64,000 nt of DNA, from positions 17,821-81,820 of the forward strand of contig JALUTY010000118.1 of the NCBI GenBank assembly GCA_027021615.1, given 5' to 3'. Under the pieces are notes generated by a model. It searched no databases and was not told the DNA's origin. It was given only the letters and a program-made list of their open reading frames with translations. The position numbers and the translations under genes were made by a program. Positions 57,959-64,000 of this stretch are shown in pieces. Each line of letters starts with the position of its first letter. The first letter of the stretch is position 1. The stretch is from a bacterium. Its GTDB lineage: Bacteria; Desulfobacterota; Deferrisomatia; Deferrisomatales; Deferrisomataceae.

Positions 57959-58168
57959 AAAGGCAGAGGCTAGAGACTAGAGACTAGAGAAATTCCGGGT
58001 ATCCCGCCCGGTTAGGCGGGCGGGCGCTCCGGCAGACCCCATGCCTCCCGGACCGTGAGGCGGAGGCGAAGAGGTGTAGTGATTCCTAGAACGCGTGGGA
58101 GTTCGGGAGGTTTTCAAGCCTCCCAGCCTCCTAGCTTTCCAGCTTTCCAGCCTGAAAGGAGAGCCGTT
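57959..58168. repeat. Repeat mosaic with module M copy 5 before icd
   Basis: ACTAGAG heptamers (57971-57990), a CCCGCC/GGCGGG hairpin (58004-58021), then module M (58034-58124) ending in the GGGAGG/CCTCCC hairpin (58105-58124) and octamers CCTCCTAG, CTTTCCAG, CTTTCCAG (to 58151). AAAGGAG and the GTG of icd follow. Confidence 0.88.
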
Positions 58169-59428
58169 GTGTCTCAGGTGATCCAGATCGATCCGCCGAC
58201 CTCGGGCTCCCCCATCGAGAAGGGACCCGACGGTCGGTTTAAAGTACCCCACGATCCGATCGTCCCGTTCATCGAGGGCGACGGGACCGGCCCGGACATC
58301 TGGCGGGCGGCCCGCCGGGTGTTCGACCGGGCCGTGGAGCTCTCGTACGGCGGCGACCGCAGGGTGCACTGGTACGAGGTGTTCGCCGGCGAGAAGGCCT
58401 TCGACCGGTTCGGCGAGTGGCTGCCCGGGGCCACGCTCGAAGCGATCAAGCGCTACCGGGTGGCCATCAAGGGACCCCTGACCACGCCGGTGGGCGGAGG
58501 GATCCGCAGCCTGAACGTGGCCCTGCGGCAGGAGCTCGACCTGTACGCCTGCGTGAGGCCGGTGCGCTACATCCACGGGGTGCCGTCGCCCATGCGCGAG
58601 CCCGAGAAGGTGGACGTGGTCCTCTTCCGGGAGAACACCGAGGACGTGTACGCCGGCATCGAGGCCCCGGCCGGCAGCCCGGAGGCCCGGGAGCTCATCG
58701 AGTTCCTGATGATCAAGTGGAACCGCCGGATCCCAGATGACGCCGGCGTGGGCATCAAGCCGATCAGCCGGGAGCGGACCCGGCGGCTGGTGCGCATGGC
58801 CATCCGGTACGCCTTGGAGAACAACCGCGACTCGGTGACCCTGGTCCACAAGGGAAACATCATGAAGTTCACCGAGGGCGCCTTCAAGGAGTGGGGCTAC
58901 GAGGTGGCTCGCGAGGAGTTCGGGGACGTCACGATCACCGAGGAGGACCTCTGGCAGAAGTACGAAGGGGTGCATCCCACGGGCAAGATCGTGGTCAAAG
59001 ACCGGATCGCCGACGCCATGTTCCAGCAGCTGCTCCTGCGCCCCGACGAGTACTCGGTGCTGGCCATGCCGAACCTGAACGGCGACTACATGTCCGACGC
59101 GGCAGCGGCCCAGGTCGGGGGGTTGGGTATGGCGCCCGGGGCCAACATCGGCGACGAGTACGCCGTGTTCGAGGCCACCCACGGCACCGCCCCCAAGTAC
59201 GCGGGCCAGGACAAGGTGAACCCGAGCTCCGTGATCCTGTCGGGCGTGATGATGTTCGACCACCTGGGTTGGCACCGGGTGGGCGGGCTGATCCGGTCCG
59301 GAATCGAGAGGGCCGTGGCCCACAAGCAGGTCACCTACGACCTGGAGCGGCAGATGGAAGGGGCTACCTGCCTGAAGTGCTCGGAGTTCGCCGAGGCGAT
59401 CTGCCGGTTCATGGAGCAGGAGGCCTGA
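58169..59428 (+). CDS. icd: NADP-dependent isocitrate dehydrogenase
   Basis: TCA-cycle enzyme of 419 residues making 2-oxoglutarate. [12 protein letters not shown] begins the fold; [12 protein letters not shown] is the substrate loop, with Thr where the enterobacterial enzyme has its phosphorylated Ser; [17 protein letters not shown] and [11 protein letters not shown] are also diagnostic. GTG 58169 with AAAGGAG is preferred; the open frame upstream translates module M and the octamers. Confidence 0.95.
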   Translation: MSQVIQIDPPTSGSPIEKGPDGRFKVPHDPIVPFIEGDGTGPDIWRAARRVFDRAVELSYGGDRRVHWYEVFAGEKAFDRFGEWLPGATLEAIKRYRVAIKGPLTTPVGGGIRSLNVALRQELDLYACVRPVRYIHGVPSPMREPEKVDVVLFRENTEDVYAGIEAPAGSPEARELIEFLMIKWNRRIPDDAGVGIKPISRERTRRLVRMAIRYALENNRDSVTLVHKGNIMKFTEGAFKEWGYEVAREEFGDVTITEEDLWQKYEGVHPTGKIVVKDRIADAMFQQLLLRPDEYSVLAMPNLNGDYMSDAAAAQVGGLGMAPGANIGDEYAVFEATHGTAPKYAGQDKVNPSSVILSGVMMFDHLGWHRVGGLIRSGIERAVAHKQVTYDLERQMEGATCLKCSEFAEAICRFMEQEA

Positions 59429-59573
59429 AGAGGGCCGCCGGGGGCATGGGGCTTGCGGCTCTTGGTCCCTGAAACCCATGACCGCGGAGTACCGGCGTGC
59501 CATTGGTGGGCTCCCTGACTGACGACCTTAGATCGTGGACCGTCGATCGAAGTTAGTGGGAAGGAGACCGTCC
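59429..59573. repeat. Short repeat-rich gap after icd
   Basis: It holds a GGGGGCATGGGGCTTG word related to the outer end of module M and degenerate CGACC/CGTCGATCGAAGT heptamers (59520-59556). GGAAGGAG precedes the next gene. Confidence 0.6.
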
Positions 59574-60467
59574 ATGCAGACCCGACCGATCTACCTGGTG
59601 GATGCGTTCACGCAGGTGGCCCTCCGGGGGAACCCGGCCGGCGTGATGCCCCACGCGCGGGGCCTGGACGAGGACCAGATGCTCGCGATCGCCCGGGAGG
59701 TGAACGCCTCGGAGACGGCGTTCATCTTGCCGAGCCGGGAGGCGGACTTCCGGATTCGGTTCTTCACCCCGGCCCAGGAGGTGCCTTCGTGCGGGCACGC
59801 CCTGGTGGCCGCTCTGACCGTGCTCGGGGACCTCGGTGAGATCCGGATCCCGGGCGAGTTCTCGCGGGTGCAGGTGGAGACCGGGGTGGGCGTGTTGCCC
59901 GCGGACCTGGTGCGCACCCCCGGAGGGGTCCGGATCGACCTGACCCAGGACACCCCGGCGTTCCGGCCTTGCACCGTGGCGGAGGACCGGGTGCTGGAGG
60001 CCCTGGGCGCGGACGAGGACGATCTGCGCACCGATCTGCCGCTGGAGCTCGCCTACACCGGGCTGTGGCACCTTCTGGTGCCCCTGACCACCAGCGAGGC
60101 CCTGGACGGGCTGCTTCCCGACTACCGGGCCCTGGCGAGCCTGAGCGAGGAGCTGGGGGTGCTGACGGTGCACGTGTTCGTGGAGGGCGAGGGCGGGTAC
60201 CATTGCCGGGACTTCAGCCCGGCGGCCGGCATCGACGAGGACCCGGTGACCGGCACGGCATCGGGCGCCCTGGGCGCCTACCTGGTGCGCCACCGGGCGG
60301 CCGGCCCCGGAACTCCCCTGCGGGTGGTGCAGGGCGAGGCCTGCGCCCGGCCCGGAGAGGTGCGGGTGGTGGTGCAGGGCACCCCGGGCCGGCCCGAGCG
60401 GGTGGTGGTGGGCGGACACGCGGTGGTCAGCCTGCGGGGGCACCTGCGGCTGGGGGACCTGGGGTGA
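59574..60467 (+). CDS. PhzF-family isomerase-like protein
   Basis: A 297-residue protein with the two-domain diaminopimelate-epimerase-like fold of PhzF. VDAFTQVALRGNPAGV starts the family pattern, NASETAFIL carries the catalytic Glu, and VPSCGHALVA and DPVTGTASGALGAYL bind the substrate. Most bacterial members have unknown substrates; a role in phenazine synthesis is not implied. ATG 59574 has AAGGAG upstream. It overlaps the hydrolase gene by 4 bases. Confidence 0.9.
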   Translation: MQTRPIYLVDAFTQVALRGNPAGVMPHARGLDEDQMLAIAREVNASETAFILPSREADFRIRFFTPAQEVPSCGHALVAALTVLGDLGEIRIPGEFSRVQVETGVGVLPADLVRTPGGVRIDLTQDTPAFRPCTVAEDRVLEALGADEDDLRTDLPLELAYTGLWHLLVPLTTSEALDGLLPDYRALASLSEELGVLTVHVFVEGEGGYHCRDFSPAAGIDEDPVTGTASGALGAYLVRHRAAGPGTPLRVVQGEACARPGEVRVVVQGTPGRPERVVVGGHAVVSLRGHLRLGDLG

Positions 60468-61237
60468 GGGAGCGGCCGGTCCGGTTCCCCGGCCGGGGCG
60501 TGGAGCTGGAGGGCCGGCTGTTCCTGCCGGCCGCCGACCGCGCCCCGGCGGTGGTGCTGTGCCACCCGCATCCCCTCTACGGCGGATCCATGGATGTGCC
60601 CGTGATCGAGGCCCTGGCCCGGGCGGCCGGGGAGCAGGGGCTCGCCACCCTGCGGTTCAACTTCCGGGGGGTGGGAGGGAGCACCGGGGTCCACGGCGGA
60701 GGCGACCCCGAGGTGGACGACGTGGTGGCAGCCGTCGCCTTTCTGGAGTCCCGACCCCATGTGGATCCGGACCGGATCGCCTTGGTGGGGTACTCGTTCG
60801 GGGCTTGGGTGGGGGGCCGGGCCGCCGCTCAGACCCCGGAGATCCAGGCCCTGGTGGCCGTGGCCCCGCCGCTGGCGCGGATGGTCCTGGATGCGTGGCG
60901 AGAGATCCCCAGACCCAAGCTGGTTCTCGTGGGAGGCCGGGACGAGTGCTGCCCCTTGGATCTGCTGGAGCCCTGGTTCCAGGGGCTCCCTTCCCCCAAG
61001 GAGCGCGCGATTCTAGAAGGGGCCGATCACTTCCTGTGGGGCCGGGAGGACGAGGTGGCCCGCCGGGCGGCAGCGTTCCTGGCCGCGGCGTTTCATACCG
61101 AGAAGATCCCCCAGCCGGACGCGAAGCCGGGCAATGAGATCCCCCGCGCGGTCACGGGACAGGGGTGCTGGTCTCATTCCAGCTTCGGAGAATGCAAGCC
61201 ATCTCGTGGCCCAAAGGCCGGAGGTGCTGCGCGGTGA
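60464..61237 (+). CDS. Alpha/beta hydrolase
   Basis: A 257-residue hydrolase of the small dienelactone-hydrolase-like group. VVLCHPHPLYGGSMD forms the oxyanion loop, VGYSFGAWVG contains the nucleophile Ser, and the catalytic Asp and His are probably in GGRDECCP and EGADHFLWG. GTG overlaps the PhzF-like stop. The last 40 or so residues (after AAAFHTEKI) are low-complexity and beyond the usual end, so the gene may have read into non-coding DNA. Confidence 0.85.
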   Translation: MRERPVRFPGRGVELEGRLFLPAADRAPAVVLCHPHPLYGGSMDVPVIEALARAAGEQGLATLRFNFRGVGGSTGVHGGGDPEVDDVVAAVAFLESRPHVDPDRIALVGYSFGAWVGGRAAAQTPEIQALVAVAPPLARMVLDAWREIPRPKLVLVGGRDECCPLDLLEPWFQGLPSPKERAILEGADHFLWGREDEVARRAAAFLAAAFHTEKIPQPDAKPGNEIPRAVTGQGCWSHSSFGECKPSRGPKAGGAAR

Positions 61238-61380
61238 GCCAAGGATCCACGGCCGGCTCTCCCACAAGGCCCCTTGCCCCTCTGCTCAGAATGCCGGTGG
61301 GTTTGAACGCAGCCTGGTATCGGGGCCCCGGTCGGAAAGGGTAGCCGCGGCACCCGTCCGCAGCAGGGAGGAGGGCGGGC

Positions 61381-62556
61381 TCAGGTCAGCAGCTCGGGTG
61401 CGGTTCCGGCCTCTGCCGGCTGGCGGGCCCGGGCGGCCCGCACCAGCTCCCGGGCTACCAGCATCTTCTGAACCTCGTTGGTGCCCTCGTAGATCTGGGT
61501 GATCTTCACGTCCCGGAATGCTCGTTCCGCCCGGTTCCCCGCGATGCACCCCGGTCCACCGAGCATCTGGAGGGCCCGCTCGCACGCCCACATGGCCGTG
61601 TCGGTGGCCACCAGCTTGCACATGGCCGACTGTGCCGTATAGTCCTCGCGGCCGGCGTCGATCATGCGTGAGGTTCGCTCCACCAGGGCGCTGGCCGCCT
61701 CGATCCGCGCCACCACCTCCGCCAGGGAGAACCGGAACGCCTGCTTGTCGATCAGGGGCTCACCCATGACCTTGCGCTGGCAGGCAAACTGCACGGCAGC
61801 GTCCAGCGCCCCCCTCGCCAGCCCCACCGCCTGGGCCCCGATCCACGGCCGAGAGATGTTCAAGGTCTCCATGGCCAGCACGTAGCCCTCGTTCTTGCCC
61901 CCAACCCGGTCGAAGTCGTCCACGGCCACGTTGTCGAGGTAGATCGAGGCCGTGGGGATCCCCCGCATCCCGAGCAGACGGTTCGCGGGCCCCACCCGCA
62001 CGCCCTCCCGGTCGGCATCCACCAGATAGGCCGCCACGTGCTTGAGCCCGGGCTCCCGGAAGGTGGCGAACACGACGTACGCGTGGGCCTTGCCGGCGTT
62101 GGTGATCAGGTACTTGACGCCGGTAAGCCGGTGACCGCCGTCCCCGGGGACCACCTCGGTGCGCATGTTGTAGGCGTCGGAGCCGGACGGCGGCTCGGTG
62201 AGGGCGAACCCAACCAGGGCGCCCGACCGGATCACGCGGGTGAGTACCTCGTCGCGCCGCGGGAACTCGGGTCGGAGCAGAAGGGGCAACAGCCCCACCG
62301 CCTGTACGATGAGCAGCAACGATAGCGCTCCCGAGTAGCGGGCCACCTCCTCCACGACCGCCGCGAACTGGAGGTGGGAGAGGCCCAGCCCTCCCAGCTC
62401 GGGAGGCACCTGGGCCGCCATGAGGCCCGCCTCCTGATAGGCCCTGAGCACGTCCTCGGGGAACTCGGCCGTCCGGTCCACCTCCGGTGCCCGTCGGGCC
62501 ACCAGCTCCAGCACCTCGCCAAACTGGTCCCGAACCCAAGCGCGAGCTCCGTCCAT
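61381..62556 (-). CDS. Acyl-CoA dehydrogenase
   Basis: FAD enzyme of 391 residues that introduces a double bond into acyl-CoA. FALTEPPSGSDA and GVKYLITNAG are the flavin-binding segments; QIYEGTNEVQKMLVAREL has the catalytic Glu typical of short- and medium-chain enzymes. ATG 62556 has GGAGGTG 5 bases upstream, so the first 24 codons of the longer frame are rejected. It follows an aminotransferase gene by 25 bases and is probably in its operon; a branched-chain or amino-acid-derived acyl-CoA is a possible substrate. Confidence 0.93.
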   Translation of the reverse strand: MDGARAWVRDQFGEVLELVARRAPEVDRTAEFPEDVLRAYQEAGLMAAQVPPELGGLGLSHLQFAAVVEEVARYSGALSLLLIVQAVGLLPLLLRPEFPRRDEVLTRVIRSGALVGFALTEPPSGSDAYNMRTEVVPGDGGHRLTGVKYLITNAGKAHAYVVFATFREPGLKHVAAYLVDADREGVRVGPANRLLGMRGIPTASIYLDNVAVDDFDRVGGKNEGYVLAMETLNISRPWIGAQAVGLARGALDAAVQFACQRKVMGEPLIDKQAFRFSLAEVVARIEAASALVERTSRMIDAGREDYTAQSAMCKLVATDTAMWACERALQMLGGPGCIAGNRAERAFRDVKITQIYEGTNEVQKMLVARELVRAARARQPAEAGTAPELLT

Positions 62557-62581
62557 CGCTTCACCTCCCCATGCTGCGTTT

Positions 62582-63784
62582 TCATTTGGCGGGCTGGCCG
62601 GGCCCTCCTTTCCGCTCGGACCACGCATCCAACCGGTCCAAGGCCTCGTCCAGCGTGTCGTCGCGCTTGCAGAAGCAGAAACGGACGAGATGGCGGCCGA
62701 GAGCGGGGTCGGAGAAGAAGCTCGATCCCGGCACCACCGCCACCCCGGCCTCCCGCACCAGCTCCAAGGCGAAGGTCGTGTCGTCTGGGGCTCCGAACCC
62801 CTGGATGTCGGCCATCACGTAGTAGGCCCCCTCGGGCGGGTAACACCGGAACCCCAAGGCCTCGAGCCGTGGAACGAACCGGTCCCTCTTGGCCTGGTAC
62901 GACGCGCTGAGGCGCTCGTAGTACGAGGGGGGAAGAGCCAGGGCCACCGCCCCGGCCTGCTGGAGGGGTGCGGCCGCGCCCACGGTGAGGAAGTCATGGA
63001 CCTTGCGGATGCCGGCCGTGAGGTGGGCCGGCGCAACGGCGTACCCGACGCGCCATCCCGTCACGGAGTAGGTCTTGCTCAGCCCGCTGATGGTGACCGT
63101 GCGCTCCCGCATGCCGGGGAGGGTGGCCAGGGCCGTGTGGCTGCGGCCGTCGAACACGATGTGCTCGTAGATCTCGTCGGTCACGGCTACCACGTCGTGG
63201 TGCACGCACAGGTCGGCGATCGCCTCGAGCTCCTCCCGGGTGAACACCTTGCCCGTGGGGTTCTGGGGGGTGTTGAGCACCAGGGCGCGGGTCCTCGGGG
63301 TGAACGCCCGGGCCAGCTCGTCCGGGTCGAACCCCCACCGCCTCTCCCCGCCCTCCTCGTGGGGCCGCAGCGGCACGTACCGCGGAACCGCCCCGCACAG
63401 CACCGCGTCCGGGCCGTAGTTCTCGTAGAACGGCTCGAACACGATCACCTCGTCCCCCGGGTCCAACACCGCCAACAGGCTCGCGATCATGGCCTCGGTG
63501 GATCCGCAGGTCACCGTGATCTCGGTCTCGGGATCCACCTCGATCCCCAGGAACCGACGGGTTTTCTCGGCCAGGGCGTCCCGGAACCCCTTGGCCCCCC
63601 ACGTGATCGCGTACTGGTTCACGTCGGCCTGCAGGGCCCGGCAGGCCGCGTCCTTGAGCTCCTGGGGGCAGGGGAAGTCGGGGAACCCCTGGGCCAGGTT
63701 TACGGCCCCGTGGGCCATGGCGTGGCGCGTCATCTCCCGGATCACCGACTCGGTGAACGACCGGGCCTTGTCGGAAAGAGGCAT
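62582..63784 (-). CDS. Class I/II pyridoxal-phosphate aminotransferase
   Basis: A 400-residue aminotransferase. NLAQGFPDFPCPQEL, NTPQNPTGKVF, TDEIYEHIVFDG and SGLSKTYSVTGWRVGY (PLP-binding Lys) are present. It resembles the methionine or aromatic (kynurenine-type) group of subfamily I; the amino acid is not certain. ATG 63784 after GGAGACAGGG is chosen because the 34 upstream codons are octamer repeat. It leads the operon with the acyl-CoA dehydrogenase. Confidence 0.92.
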   Translation of the reverse strand: MPLSDKARSFTESVIREMTRHAMAHGAVNLAQGFPDFPCPQELKDAACRALQADVNQYAITWGAKGFRDALAEKTRRFLGIEVDPETEITVTCGSTEAMIASLLAVLDPGDEVIVFEPFYENYGPDAVLCGAVPRYVPLRPHEEGGERRWGFDPDELARAFTPRTRALVLNTPQNPTGKVFTREELEAIADLCVHHDVVAVTDEIYEHIVFDGRSHTALATLPGMRERTVTISGLSKTYSVTGWRVGYAVAPAHLTAGIRKVHDFLTVGAAAPLQQAGAVALALPPSYYERLSASYQAKRDRFVPRLEALGFRCYPPEGAYYVMADIQGFGAPDDTTFALELVREAGVAVVPGSSFFSDPALGRHLVRFCFCKRDDTLDEALDRLDAWSERKGGPGQPAK

Positions 63785-63865
63785 CCCTGTCTCCGTGGGA
63801 ACGTTAGGACGTGCGGACGTTGGGACGCTGGGACGTTCGGACGGGAAGAGCGAAACATCCCAACG
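63785..63865. repeat. Octamer array in the leader of the aminotransferase gene
   Basis: On the minus strand, CGTCCCAG, CGTCCCAA, CGTCCGCA, CGTCCTAA (63801-63838). A further related CATCCCAACG word lies at 63854. C-rich words read toward the gene. Confidence 0.8.
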
Positions 63866-64000
63866 TCTGCGGGTTCTAGCCCGCATTATTCATGAAGCCT
63901 TCTGCTGCAACCGCCGATTGCACGCCATCTCGGGGCGTGCTCGCGCCTCGGGGCTCGACGTACCGTCCAGTACGCCTGCGCCCCTCGGCGCTGCGCTTGC
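63866..64000 (-). repeat. Dispersed repeat, copy C, continuing past the window
   Basis: Read on the minus strand it ends TCATGAATAATGCGGGCTAG, matching copy B at 9789-9808 in 18 of 20 bases; AATCGGCGGTT matches 9766-9776 in 9 of 11. Further out lie CGAGCCCCGAGGCGCGAGC and an AGTAC/GTAC palindrome not seen in copies A and B. The outer end is beyond the window. Confidence 0.7.

Noticed and set aside
58055..58168. N-terminal extension of isocitrate dehydrogenase
   Set aside because: The extra 38 codons translate module M and octamers; the GTG at 58169 has AAAGGAG and fits the family start.
63785..63886. N-terminal extension of the aminotransferase
   Set aside because: The extra 34 codons translate an octamer array; ATG 63784 has a ribosome-binding site and matches homologues.

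Overview
The window is a GC-rich bacterial chromosome segment with Gram-negative envelope genes: KDO synthesis, Lpt lipopolysaccharide export, and a tripartite RND efflux pump. The order kdsB-pyrG-kdsA-kdsD-kdsC-lptC-lptA-lptB-rpoN-hpf-ptsN-hprK-rapZ-PTS-metK-ahcY-icd, together with a glutaconyl-CoA decarboxylase-type carboxyltransferase, a 2-hydroxyacyl-CoA dehydratase-like protein and exosortase-associated surface-polysaccharide genes, suggests an anaerobic or metal-/sulfur-respiring deltaproteobacterium (Desulfobacterota/Desulfuromonadota, perhaps near Deferrisoma). The lineage is inference; no rRNA or tRNA gene was seen to test it.

Layout. 1-15 kb is an accessory surface-polysaccharide region: two sulfotransferases, an acyltransferase, an exosortase-A-type O-ligase, two GT4 glycosyltransferases, an asparagine-synthase-type amidotransferase and a membrane-anchored beta-helix protein. 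It is broken by an IS701-type element and by decayed IS21 and IS200/IS605 pieces, and several of its genes are AT-rich, as if acquired. 15-17 kb is a small signalling cluster (HPt, two receiver-only proteins, PilZ). 17-32 kb carries ligA, a YihY-type membrane protein, a HAD nucleotidase, an iron-sulfur protein, an S4 protein, a TRAP binding protein, a carboxyltransferase, cardiolipin synthase, a TtcA-like enzyme, a 2-hydroxyacyl-CoA dehydratase-like protein, a TIM-barrel isomerase and a thioredoxin. 32-39 kb is a TetR-controlled RND efflux operon. 39-48 kb is the KDO/pyrG/Lpt/rpoN block, most of it joined by 4-nt stop/start overlaps. 48-55 kb is a regulatory and mannose-family phosphotransferase block with all of EIIA, EIIB, EIIC, EIID, HPr and EI plus PtsN, HPr kinase and RapZ. 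55-64 kb holds the methyl cycle (metK, ahcY), icd, a PhzF-like protein, an alpha/beta hydrolase, an acyl-CoA dehydrogenase and an aminotransferase.

The most unusual signal is not a gene. Almost every gap of more than about 100 bases is a mosaic of short degenerate tandem arrays with strict periods of 7 or 8 bases, in several unrelated 'word' families (CNTYCYAR and GCCGCCYA octamers; CGACCRA, ACTAGAR, ATTCACG, GTCACYC and GRCAGAN heptamers). They are often combined with GGGCCGAAGGCCC hairpins and with a conserved module of about 95 bases, present five times here and always oriented toward the start of a gene. The arrays have also entered coding sequence: they insert about 45 residues into the amidotransferase, form the N-terminus of a glycosyltransferase ORF and the C-terminal tail of the RND pump, and supply a stop codon and a ribosome-binding site. 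A separate dispersed repeat gives two unrelated reading frames the same C-terminal peptide.
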